This document shows, in pieces, positions 32,422 to 44,478 of a stretch of DNA of 64,000 nt (position 1 is its first letter; every line of letters starts with the position of its first letter). The position numbers and the translations under genes are program-made. This stretch comes from Endomychus coccineus (taxonomy: Eukaryota > Arthropoda > Insecta > Coleoptera > Endomychidae), in assembly GCA_958510875.1 (NCBI GenBank), contig OY294068.1:75804633-75868632 (forward strand), given 5' to 3'. The notes beneath the pieces were generated by a model, which saw nothing but the letters and a program-made list of their open reading frames with translations, was not told where the DNA came from and did not search any database.

Positions 32422-33348
32422 TTACAAACTTAAACAATCTTCAAAAAATCTCATTCGTAAAAGATGTCCCCACAAGAAGAAGTCCAGAGGGTTCAGGTCA
32501 GGAGATCGGGCAGGCCACTCCATAGGACCTCTTCTTCCAATCCAATGAACGGGGTATTGCAAATTGAGGTATTGGCGAACTGGTGCGGCGTAGTGAGGAG
32601 GAGCTCCTTCTTGTTGGAAATGCAATTGTTGTTCCAGTAGTAGAGGATCGTTTTCTTATTGTTCAGTTATTAACGGATCAATCGCATTTGCCAACATTTC
32701 AAGATAAATTTCGCCATTTAAATTATCAGGAATAAACAGAGGTTCAAGTAGGTGGTCTCCCAAAATTCCTACCCAAACGTTTAGCTTTTCCCGAGCTTCT
32801 CGAAATACATGAGAATTTGTATCGCTCCAAATTCTACAGTTATGCCGGTTTACCTCTCCATTAAGTAAAAAAGTGCATCCGTCAGAAAAGCAAACGTTGT
32901 ACAAGAAATTTGAGTTATTGTTGATACGCTCGACCATAATTTCGCAAGACTCTTGCCTTCGATCCCAATCATCATCATTTAATTCCTGAATTAATTTAAT
33001 TTTGTACGGATGGAACTTGTGTTTATGTAAAATTCTGAAAACGTTAGATTGGCTAATACCGGAAGCTGCATAAAGTTGTCGTACAGATTGCGTGTTTGGC
33101 ATAAGTTGGACATGTCCCAATACCGCCACAGCTGCTCCTTCATCATTAACAATTCCAACGGGTGCCCTTTTTTTATCCATTACTGAACCCGTCTCCACAA
33201 ATTTTGAAATCAATTCCATTACTTACTTATGGCGAACGCTACGTTCAGGATGGTTTTCGTTAAATATCCTTGCAGCCGCTCGGGCATAATTTTGATTTTG
33301 GTAATAAAGGCTAACCAGCTCAACACGTTCTTGCAATGTGTACACCAT
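32422..33348 (-). pseudogene. Tc1/mariner-type transposase, two stops, C-terminus lost
   Basis: The likely start is ATG at 33348 (MVYTLQERVELV). Residues 1-70 form the DUF4817-like helix-turn-helix DNA-binding part, followed by a second one (QLYAASGISQSNVFRILHKH). The catalytic domain has CFSDGCTF (first Asp), VNRHNCRIWSD, WVGILGDHLL, then FQQEGAPPHY, where the usual second Asp of QQDGAPPHY is Glu, and SPDLNPLDFFLWG with the third Asp 41 residues further, hence a DD41D spacing. In-frame TAA codons at 33223-33225 and 32656-32658 interrupt an otherwise continuous frame of ~309 codons. It ends soon after FLWG, whereas relatives continue for roughly another 50-60 residues. Not functional. Confidence 0.92.
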
Positions 33349-33659
33349 AATTTTTGAAATTTTAAACAAATCAGCAAAGTAGTAACTCAACAGATTGATT
33401 AAAATCATGAAATGATCGAAGGAACGTTAAAACCAGATAAACACCTTCTAAGAACAAAAAATGAAGGCAACATAAGGAAATGTTTTGCTGTTTTTTTATT
33501 TATTAGTTTGAGAGAATGTATTATTGTATGGAAGTCAATGGAGGAAAATTTGAACATTTGATTTAAACACGCAGATTTATTTTTTTTTCATTGTAAGCGT
33601 GACAACACAATTCAATTTTTTTACGAATGTGATTTTTTGAAGATTGTTTGATTTTGTGA

Positions 33660-34014
33660 AAAAGGCTTAATAAAAATGAGCTTGTACATTGTACAAATAA
33701 CCAAAATATTCAAGGTGGCGCATTCGAGCAACAAAATTAATTTTTGGCGGAAACGGTTCATCAAATTTACTTTTTTCATACACCGTTGTAAAGAGGCTCC
33801 CAAGACCTTTCAAATGACGTATCACTCAACCCCTCTCCCCTATTCAATTTTGAGGGGTTGAAGAGCCCCCTATTAGGGGGTTTCTCGTTCAAGCCTCAAA
33901 TATACGTCAAAAGATGACCCCCAAACAAAATCATTCGATGTGTTTCGGGAGATTTTTCCACTCACTATGGGATAAGAAATATACGGGGTGGCTCGTCTGA
34001 GATGGAACACCTTG
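33660..34014 (-). repeat. Terminal inverted repeat, right
   Basis: Inverse copy of 32065-32421. About 310 bases of A+T-rich non-coding sequence separate its inner edge from the transposase start at 33348. Confidence 0.9.
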
Positions 34015-34749
34015 TATAGAGAAATGTAGACAAAGAACCCAAAAAATATGAAAACAATTTGGGTGCTTTGTTTGAAATGACAAAGATAGTATCAACTGCC
34101 GGTATAACCAAAAGTGATCACAAATTGAAAATAGCTTAGAACCGCAGATCTCTTTTCCGAGAAAACATTCAATTCTTCTAGGTTCAGGGGGTAAGTTGAG
34201 AACGAAATTATTGATCGATTCATAAAAATAAGCTTAAGCTTATTGAATGAAATATATTATTTCATAGATTTTATAGTATGATAAAATAGTATATTCTGAG
34301 AATCTAATAGTCTAATGGATATAACAGTTTTTATGTGCATTCCAATATAGATTGATCAATGAATGTGATCAAATTAATGTACATCTAAAGAAAATTCTGA
34401 ACAGCAAATATATTTGTATGATGTGTGTTATGCATTATACCCACCTGGTATAATTATAAATTATGAGATAGTATTATAAATAAATATGTTACGCTATATC
34501 ATGTGTATATGAATCTGCCGGTGAAACATATATTAACATTGAATTCTTTATATTATAATGACATTCACTTTACGGTTTCTGCTCTAGGAAATGAGTGCTT
34601 TGTACCAGATAAAAATAAATAACTCTGCTTCGGTGGCCGAATCGCGTTAGATATTATCGATAATGGAGAATTATTTTTACGAAAACTACGAGTTCAGGTT
34701 TGCAGAGAAATGTTGAATGATAGTTTTAAATTAATTTAGCATGTCTTTC
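34015..34749. other. A+T-rich stretch without recognised feature
   Basis: No open frame of note and no repeat that I can see. Confidence 0.45.
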
Positions 34750-35250
34750 ATAGGAATGATAAAATTGATTCCAATATTTCGAATATTTATAATACTCTGA
34801 TTCAAACAAATAAATTCTGATATTTTGAATTATCACTTCATCATTAGTGTTCAATTTAACTTTAAAAGATATGTATTATCTGACATTGTGACATTTCTGA
34901 CAAAGCTTTCAAATTAATTTCTATAGAATTACCTTAACTCGATATTCAGTAATTTATATTACTAAATATCGAGTTAGGGTAATTATAATATAATAGAAAA
35001 CATTTACAGATTATTAAATTATCGTACTTATTTAGACATGTAAAATGATAGGTACTTGATTGGCGAATTTCAGTCTATTTCATGCACATAAATTTGATAA
35101 TTGGCCGTAGAGTTCATTAACATTTTCTTATAATACTCTTTCACCACTACTGATCCAATGCTTCCTACAGTTTTATTTGGGTTTTCACAAGTCGGCTGCA
35201 GAAGCATTTCATTAATCATAGTCATCTATGACATTTTATATGTAAACATA
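34750..35250 (+). repeat. ~500-bp direct duplication, first copy
   Basis: Matches 35365-35845 in the same order: 'ataaaattgatt', 'ctgattcaaac', 'gatattttgaatta', 'atctgacatt', 'aatttgataattggcc', 'actctttcac', 'atccaatg', 'gcagaagcatttca'. Divergence is substantial (by eye roughly a quarter) with indels. Start-to-start distance about 605-610 bp. No coding potential. Confidence 0.65.
34927..34984. repeat. 58-base imperfect palindrome
   Basis: 'aattaccttaactcgatatt' pairs with 'aaatatcgagttagggtaatt' around an AT-rich centre, with 2-3 mismatches. It lies inside the first duplicated copy and has no counterpart in the second, so it may be a later insertion. Confidence 0.6.
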
Positions 35251-35364
35251 TTGAAGACACAAACCATTCAATTGACTACAACAATACAAAAATTTTGAAT
35301 GTTGAAAAAAATAATGATAGGCGTTTAATATTGGAAACTATCCGAATTAAAAGAAACAATTGTG

Positions 35365-35845
35365 TTAATAATAAAATTGATTCTGATCTTCCAAAACTTT
35401 ATATTGATCTGATTCAAACTTAGTCAAATTCAGATATTTTGAATTACCACTTTCTGTTTTATATTTAATTCAACTTGAGAAGATAATGTATCATCTGACA
35501 TTATTACATTCATGGTAGTGACGGTTTAGGAATAAAAATTCCGTAGAGCTATCTTAAATTTGATTAGTTATTATAGTAATAGAAATTAAATGTAAATCAT
35601 AAGTTGTTCATAAAATAATCATAATTATATTTGGATTTGTAAATCATAAAATAGTATCTTAGGTATTCAATTAGCTAGGTTTAATCTATTTCAAGTAAAT
35701 CAATTTGATAATTAGCCATACATCACTCTTTCACACACAACCAATCCAATGTTATCTGCAGTTTTAATTATATTTAAAAAACACAAAACCACTGCAGACG
35801 CATTTCAATAATCAAAGTAATCTACTCTTCTCTACATTACATGGA
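35365..35845 (+). repeat. ~500-bp direct duplication, second copy
   Basis: Direct but diverged copy of 34750-35250; lacks the palindrome at 34927-34984. Confidence 0.65.
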
Positions 35846-37230
35846 AATACTAATTAACATAATAATTTTTGATGAAGATATAAATGAAATATCGAAACGT
35901 CAAAAAGAAAAATCTTATTCTATTTTTCGTATTATTAAAGAACCCAAATACCGAAAAAACGTAACATATATTCATCATAAGTTGTGTGCGTGTGTGTAGG
36001 TTCTCCCATATTTGTGGATCAGTATTTGTGGTATACATACGACATGCGTATACCACCAAATTCTGACCATATTTCCGGATTCTAAGCGTCAGATTTTACC
36101 GTTACGGCTAGAATCGTATTTTCCCGAGTATAAGTAAATGCCATTGATGCCTGTTACATCACAAACCAATATTTATGGTAACTCTACACATTGCTGCGTT
36201 GTCCCCAATGGTATTCTAATGAACTATTATGTGTGCAATTTGTATTCCGGGGAATAACCATCTTTCATTACATTCCGCAGTGTGAAAGTGGAAACACATA
36301 TGTACACGTACACGCACACCACACTTGATTCTTCTGGTACGTTTTTATTTCAATATTTGGTTAAATGAGTAAAAGTATTCAGAGCACATGAATATTTAAT
36401 TTACATATTTATCAGCCTGAGCATAATCGAAATTTAATAGTATGCTATGATATTTCTCTAATAGGATTGTTGACTCGTAACTGTTCATCATAAAAAAGTA
36501 AACATTGGAACCTCCATTCAAAACGTTCTATTGTATCCGAAGTCTGATGAGTCCAACTCCAATATGGGTTGTTAAACTCACTCATTATGCAATAATTACA
36601 ATTTTTTACCTGTAGAAGATATAGCTTCACCACTTAATAGAGTTAAACTTTTGTTCATTCTAGAATTTCGGCGTTGAGACTGTAATTAATCAGCCAACTG
36701 AGTTTGAGGGATATACGTACGACTGAACTCAATACTTGTATAACAATGTTAGGAAGAGAGATATTTTAAGGAAAGTTTGTCTACCTTGAACTGAATAAAT
36801 TAGATCCCTCTTAAACGCATTTATGATATAAATTCAATAATAATAATCAATTAATTTTCTCAGAATGTACCCAATTCTACAACATAACTTTTGTAATAAT
36901 ATATTAAATTTGATATTCTGCAAGTTGAGAATGTTCAAAAGTTGAGTATTTTTTCCATGTAATGAATACACTCACGATCATGAGCTACAGTTTGATACAT
37001 GCATTGAGACTTATGTAATCAACAGTAATCTATCAGTCAAAGCTACTTCGGATCAAATCACTACTACCAAATAGTCCAGTCAATGGCAGCTTTGATTCGT
37101 AAATTCTCTCGTAAGTTACTGATTTGGATTTACAATGGCTCATTCGATTCATAATCACCTATAGACAAAATCCGACCACATCTCAACTGGGAGAAATTGC
37201 TTATACGGCTAATAAACAATAAATAAATGA
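35846..37230. other. Gene-free stretch before the satellite
   Basis: No recognised protein. Small features are a short GT-rich patch (about 35986-35998), a hairpin around 36028-36058 (tggtatac / gtatacca), and a CA-rich patch at 36302-36318. Nothing else. Confidence 0.45.
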
Positions 37231-37567
37231 CGATACAATTTTTTATAAAACATTATATTGTTAATTAACAAGTTAACAAACCAGGAAAGTTGTCACGGGG
37301 TTGAGCTTAAAGTCAATTTCGGATAGTTTAGACTTGATGAGCAAGAATCTTTGTATGTTCGCCAATTGCTTATGAAACATTATATTGCTAATTAACAACT
37401 TGTTAATAACCAAATTAACAAAATGAAAATTTTGACATGAGGTTGAGCTTAAAGTCAATTTTAGATGATTTAGACTTGATGTGCAAGAATCTTTGTGCAA
37501 CATGTTCGTCAATTCTTTATAAAACATATTGTTAATTAACAATTCGTTAATTAACAAATAAGAAAAA
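37231..37567 (-). repeat. Inverted satellite patch, ~2.5 monomers
   Basis: Read on the minus strand it has the monomer order of the main array: ttgttaattaacaatataatg, tttcataa-caattg-cgaacat, aagattcttgctcatcaagtc, tatccgaaattgactttaagctcaacc, then caact. It is of the second monomer type (aagctcaacc; TTAATTAAC dyads; 'gaacat'), diverged from the array, and points in the opposite direction to it. Confidence 0.93.
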
Positions 37568-37859
37568 ATTGGCCCGAGTGTGCATGAATTAAATGCTTCG
37601 AAAGTTTTTGTCAACTGCTGACGTTCTATAATGCCAGCTGCACACACACACACACACACGCACGCACAGCATCTTCATATACACAGTTCATATCGGTAGA
37701 AGGGGGGAACGGGCCTTAGTAATGCTCATGAAGATGCCTTACCATGACAACGATTTGAGAAACCCAGGGGTGCAGTAATAGATTTGGAGAAGGATGACAA
37801 AACAATCAGAACCGTAGTCAAAAGGGGAGGAAAGAGGTGAATCAATAAACAATTTTGAT
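37568..37859. other. Spacer between opposed satellite blocks, with (CA)n
   Basis: About 290 bases that are not satellite. They include a (CA)n run at 37641-37668 (with CGCA changes at its end) and a 10-base inverted repeat gcatcttcat / atgaagatgc (37669-37678, 37728-37737). Purine-rich, G+C-richer than the satellite. Confidence 0.8.
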
Positions 37860-40800
37860 TCAAATCTAGCGCCAACTTTTTTTGTCTGTTAATTTAACAA
37901 TCTGATATTTCATAAGAAATTGACGGACATATAGACCAAAGATTCTTGCTCATCAAGTCCAAATTATTCGAAGTTGACTTTAAAATCAACTTTGTGCCAG
38001 CTTTTTTTGGTTTGTTAATTTGTTAGTTAACAAATTGTTAATTAACAATATAATAGTTTATAAACAATTGACGGGCATATATGCCAACGATTTTTGCTCA
38101 TCAAGTCAAAATTATCCGAAATTGACTTTAAGCTAGACCTCGTTTCAACTTTTTTTGGTTTGTTAATTTGTTAATTACCAATACAATGTTTTATAAACAA
38201 TTGAGGGGCATATATGTCAAAGATTTTTGCTCATCAAGTCCAAATTATCCGAAATTGACTTTAAGCTAGACCTCGTTTCAACTTTTTTTGGTTTGTTATT
38301 TTGTTAATTACCAATATAATGTTTTATAAACATTTGAGGGGCATACGTGTCAAAGATTTTTGCTCATCAAGTCCAAATTATCCGAAACTTACTTCAAACT
38401 CAACCTCATGTCAACTGTTTTGGTTTGTTAATTAACGAATTGTTAATTAACAATATAATGTTTCATAAACTATTGACGAACATATTGATCAAAGTTTCTG
38501 GCTCATCAAGTCCAAATTATTCGAAATTGACTTTAAGCTAGACCTCGTTTCAACTTTTTTTGGTTTATTAATTTGTTAATTACCAATATAATGTTTCATA
38601 AACAATTGAGGGGCATATATGTCAAAGATTTTTGCTCATCAAGTCCAAATTATTCGAAATTGACTTTAAAATCAACCTTGTGTCAACTTTTTTTAGTTTG
38701 TTAATTTGTTAGTTAACAAATTGTTAATTAACAATATAATATTTTATAAACAATTGATGGGCATATATGCCAACAATTTCTGCTCATCAAGTCCAAATTA
38801 TCCGATATTGACTTTAAGCTAGACCTCGTTTCAACTTTTTTTGGTTTGTTAATTTGTTAATTACCAATATAATGTTTTATAAACAATTGAGGGGCATATG
38901 TGTCAAAGATTTTTGCTCATCAAGTCCAAATTATCCGAAATTGACTTTAAGCTAGACCTCGTTTCAACTTTTTTTGGTTTGTTAATTTGTTAATTACCAA
39001 TATAATGTTATAAACAATTGAGGGGCATATGTGTCAAAGATTTTTGCTCATCAAGTCCAAATTATCCGAAATTGACTTTAAGCTAGACCTCGTTTCAACT
39101 TTTTTTGGTTTGTTAATTTGTTAATTACCAATATAATGTTTTATAAACAATTGAGGGGCATATGTGTCAAAGATTTTTGCTCATCAAGTCCAAATTATCC
39201 GATATTGACTTTAAGCTAGACCTCGTTTCAACTTTTTTTGGTTTGTTAATTTGTTAATTACCAATATAATGTTTTATAAACAATTGAGGGGCATATGTGT
39301 CAAAGATTTTTGCTCATCAAGTCCAAATTATCCGAAATTGACTCTAAGCTAGACTTCGTTTCAACTTTTTTTGGTTTGTTAATTTGTTAATTACCAATAT
39401 AATGTTTTATAAACAACTGAGGGGCATACGTCTCAAAGATTTTTGCTCATCAAGTCCAAATTATCCGAAACTTACTTCAAACTCAACCTCATGTCAACTG
39501 TTTTGGTTTGTTAATTACGAATTGTTAATTAACAATATAATGTTTCATAAAACAATTGACGAACATATTGATCAAAGTTTCTGGCTCATCAAGTCCAAAT
39601 TATTCGAAATTGACTTTAAGCTAGACCTCGTTTCAACTTTTTTTGGTTTGTTAATTTGTTAATTATCAATATAATGTTTTATAAACAATTGAGGGGCATA
39701 TGTGTCAAAGATTTTTGCTCATCCAGTCCAAATTATCCGAAATTGACTTTAAGCTAGACCACGTTTCAACTTTTTTGGTTTGTTATCTTGTTAATTACCA
39801 ATATAATGTTTTATAAACATTTGAGGGGCATACGTGTCAAAGATTTTTGCTCATCAAGTCCAAATTATCCGAAACTTACTTCGAACTCAACCTCATGTCA
39901 ACTGTTTTGGTTTGTTAATTAACGAATTGTTAATTAACAATATAATGTTTCATAAACAATTGACGAACATATTGATCAAAGTTTCTGGCTCATCAAGTCC
40001 AAATTATTCGAAATTGACTTTAAGCTAGACCTCGTTTCAACTTTTTTTGGTTTGTTAATTTGTTAATTACCAATATAATGTTTCATAAACAATTGAGGGG
40101 CATATATGTCAAAGATTTTTGCTCATCAAGTCCAAATTATTCGAAATTGACTTTAAAATCAACCTTGTGTCAACTTTTTTTAGTTTGTTAATTTGTTAGT
40201 TAACTAATTGTTAATTAACAATATAATATTTCATAAACAATTGACGGGCATTAATGCCAACAATTTCTGCTCATCAAGTCCAAATTATCCGATATTGACT
40301 TCAAGCTAGACCTCGTTTCAACTTTTTTTGGTTTGTTAATTTGTTAATTACCAATATAATGTTTTATAAACAATTGAGGGGCATATGTGTCAAAGATTTT
40401 TGCTCATCAAGTCCAAATTATCCGAAATTGACTTTAAGCTAGACCTCGTTTCAACTTTTTTTGGTTTGTTAATTTGTTAATTACCAATATAATGTTATAA
40501 ACAATTGAGGGGCATATGTGTCAAAGATTTTTGCTCATCAAGTCCAAATTATCCGAAATTGACTTTAAGCTAGACCTCGTTTCAACTTTTTTTGGTTTGT
40601 TAATTTGTTAATTACCAATATAATGTTTTATAAACAATTGAGGGGCATATGTGTCAAAGATTTTTGCTTATCAAGTCCAAATTATCCGAAATTGACTTTA
40701 AGCTAGACCTCGTTTCAACTTTTTTTGGTTTGTTATTTTGTTAATTACAATATAATGTTTTATAAACATTTGAGGGGCATACGTTTCAAAGATTTTTGCT

Positions 40801-43800
40801 CATCGAATCCAAATTATCCGAAACTTACTTCGAACTCAACCTCATGTCAACTGTTTTGGTTTGTTAATTAACAATATAATGTTTCATAAACAATTGACGA
40901 ACATATTGATCAAAGTTTCTGGCTCATCAAGTCCAAATTATTCGAAATTGACTTTAAGCTAGACCTCGTTTCAACTTTTTTTGGTTTGTTAATTTGTTAA
41001 TTACCAATATAATGTTTCATAAACAATTGAGGGGCATATATGTCAAAGATTTTTGCTCATCAAATCCAAATTATTCGAAATTGACTTTAAAATCAACCTT
41101 GTGTCAACTTTTTTTAGTTTGTTAATTTGTAAGTTAACAAATTGTTAATTAACAATATAATATTTTATAAACAATTGACGGGCATATATGCTAACAATTT
41201 CTGCTCATCAAGTCCAAATTATCTGATATTGACTTTAAGCTAGACCTCGTTTCAACATTTTTTGGTTTGTTAATTTGTTAATTACCAATATAATGTTTTA
41301 TAAACAATTGAGGGGCATATGTGTCAAAGATTTTTGCTCATCATGTCCAAATTATCCGAAATTGACTTTAAGCTAGACCTCGTTCCAACTTTTTTTGGTT
41401 TGTTAATTTGTTAATTACCAATATAATGTTATAAACAATTGAGGGGCATATGTGTCAAAGATTTTTGCTCATCAAGTCCAAATTATCCGAAATTGACTTT
41501 AAGCTAGACCTCGTTTCAACTTTTTTTGGTTTGTTAATTTGTTAATTACCAATATAATGTTTTATAAACAATTGAGGGGCATATGTGTCAAAGATTTTTG
41601 CTCATCAAGTCCAAATTATCCGATATTGACTTTAAGCTAGACCTCGTTTCAACTTTTTTTGGTTTGTTAATTTGTTAATTACCAATATAATGTTTTATAA
41701 ACAATTGAGGGGCATATGTGTCAAAGATTTTTGCTCATCAAGTCCAAATTATCCGAAATTGACTTTAAGCTAGACCTCGTTTCAACTTTTTTTGGTTTGT
41801 TAATTTGTTAATTACCAATATAATGTTTTATAAACAATTGAGGGGCATATGTGTCAAAGATTTTCGCTCATCAAGTCCAAATTATCCGAAATTGACTTCA
41901 AGCTAAACCTCGTTTCAACTTTTTTTGGGTTGTTAATTTGTTAATTACCAATATAATGTTTTATAAACAATTGAGGGGCATATGTGTCAAAGATTTTTGC
42001 TCATCAAGTCCAAATTATCCGAAATTGACTTTAAGCTAGACCTCGATTCAACTTTTTTTGGTTTGTTAATTTGTTAATTACCAATATAATGTTTTATAAA
42101 CAATTGAGGAGCATATGTGTCAAAGATTTTTGCTCATCAAGTCCAAATTATCCGAAATTGACTTCAAGCTAGACCTCGTTTCAACTTTTTTTGGTTTGTT
42201 AATTTGTTAATTACCAATATAATGTTTTATAAACAATTGAGGGGCATATGTGTCGAAGATTTTTGCTCATCAAGTCCAAATTATTCGATATTGACTTTAA
42301 GCTAGACCTCGTTTCAACTTTTTTTGGTTTGTTAATTTGTTAATTTCCAATATAATGTTTTATAAACAATTGAGGGGCATATGTGTCAAAGATTTTTGCT
42401 CATCAAGTCCAAATTATCCGAAATTGACTTTAAGCTAGACCTCGTATCAACTTTTTTTGGTTTGTTAATTTGTTAATTACCAATATAATGTTTTATAAAC
42501 AATTGAGGGGCATATGTGTCAAAGATTTTTGCTCATCAAGTCCTAATTATCCGAAATTGACTTTAAGCTAGACCTCGTTTCAACTTTTTTTGGTTTGTTA
42601 ATTTGTTAATTACCAATATAATGTTTTATAAACAATTGAGGGGAATATGTGTCAAAGATTTTTGCTCATCAAGTCCAAATTATACGAAATTGACTTTAAG
42701 CTAGACCTCGTTTCAACTTTTTTTGGTTTGTTAATTTGTTAATTACCAATATAATGTTTTATAAACAATTGAGGGGCATATGTGTCAAAGATTTTTGCTC
42801 ATCAAGTACAAATTATCCGATATTGACTTTAAGCTAGACCTCGTTTCAACTTTTTTTGGTTTGTTAATTTGTTAATTACCAATATAATGTTTTATAAACA
42901 ATTGAGGGGCATATGTGTCAAAGATTTTTGCTCATCAAGTCCAAATTATCCGAAATTGACTTTAAGCTAGACCTCGTTTCAACTTTTTTTGGTTTGTTAA
43001 TTTGTTAATTACCAATATAATGTTTTATAAACAATTGAGGGGCATATGTGTCAAAGATTTTTGCTCATCAAGTCCAAATTATCCGAAATTGACTTTAAGC
43101 TAGACCTCGTTTCAACTTTTTTTGGTTTGTTAATTACCAATATAATGTTTTATAAACAATTGAGGGGCATATGTGTCAAAGATTTTTGCTCATCAAGTCC
43201 AAATTATTCGAAATTGACTTTAAGCTAGACCTCGTTTCAACTTTTTTTGGTTTGTTAATTTGTTAATTACCAATATAATGTTTTATAAACAATTGAGGGG
43301 CATATGTGTCAAAGATTTTTGCTCATCAAGTCCAAATTATCCGATATTGACTTTAAGCTAGACCTCGTTTCAACTTTTTTTGGTTTGTTAATTTGTTAAT
43401 TACCAATATAATGTTTTATAAACAATTGAGGGGCATATGTGTCAAAGATTTTTGCTCATCAAGTCCAAATTATCAGAAATTGACTTTAAGCTAGACCTCG
43501 TTTCCACTTTTTTGGTTTGTTAATTTGTTAATTACCAATATAATGTTTTATAAACGATTGAGGGGCATATGTGTCAAAGATCTTTGCTCATCAAGTCCAA
43601 ATTATCCGAAATTGACTTTAAGCTAGACCTCGTTTCAACTTTTTTTGGTTTGTTAATTTGTTAATTACCAATATAATGTTTTATAAACAATTGAGGGGAA
43701 TATGTGTCAAATATTTCTGCTCATCAAGTCCAAATTATCCGAAATTGACTTTAAGCTAGACCTCGTTTCAACTTTTTTGGTTTGTTAATTTGTTAATTAC

Positions 43801-44478
43801 CAATATAATGTTTTATAAACAATTGAGGGGCATATGTGTCAAAGATTTTTGCTCATCAAGTACAAATTATCCGATATTGACTTTAAGCTAGACCTCGTTT
43901 CAACTTTTTTTGGTTTGTTAATTTGTTAATTACCAATATAATGTTTTATAAACAATTGAGGGGCATATGTGTCAAAGATTTTTGCTCATCAAGTCCAAAT
44001 TATCCGAAATTGACTTTAAGCTAGACCTCGTTTCAACTTTTTTTGGTTTGTTAATTTGTTAATTACCAATATAATGTTTTATAAACAATTGAGGGGCATA
44101 TGTGTCAAAGATTTTTGCTCATCAAGTCCAAATTATCCGAAATTGACTTTAAGCTAGACCTCGTTTCAACTTTTTTTGGTTTGTTAATTTGTTAATTACC
44201 AATATAATGTTTTATAAACAATTGAGGGGCATATGTGTCAAAGATTTTTGCTCATCAAGTCCAAATTATCCGAAATTGACTTTAAGCTAGACCTCGTTTC
44301 AACTTTTTTTGGTTTGTTAATTTGTTAATTACCAATATAATGTTTCATAAACAATTGAGGGGCATATGTGTCAAAGATTTTTGCTCATCAAGTGCAAATT
44401 ATCCGAAATTGACTTCAAGCTAGACCTCGTTTCATCTTTTTTTGGTTTGTTAATTTGTTAATTACCAATATAATGTTT
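37860..44478 (+). repeat. Proximal satellite segment, diverged edge and ~1487-bp local period
   Basis: The first units (37860-38150) are the most diverged and mix type 1 and type 2 features. A block with a type 2 unit recurs with period 1487 bp: 38347 and 39834 start equal stretches, and the 'gccaacaatttctgctc' variant unit at 38770 recurs at 40257. A further partial copy with shorter distance follows (41190). From 41,200 on, type 1 units dominate. Part of this segment (about 42,800-43,500) is the partner of 57,480-58,170 at a distance of 14,674 bp. Confidence 0.85.

Larger units (their letters stand above)
32065..34014 (-). mobile_element. Tc1/mariner (DD41D-type) element with ~355-bp inverted ends
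   Basis: The ends CAAGGTGTTCCATCTC... and ...GAGATGGAACACCTTG are perfect complements at the tips and are flanked by TA (32063-32064, 34015-34016), in both cases within TATA. The inverted repeats run about 355 bp at high identity. Between them is a minus-strand transposase with two internal stops and a missing C-terminal part. The copy is therefore young but dead. Confidence 0.93.
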
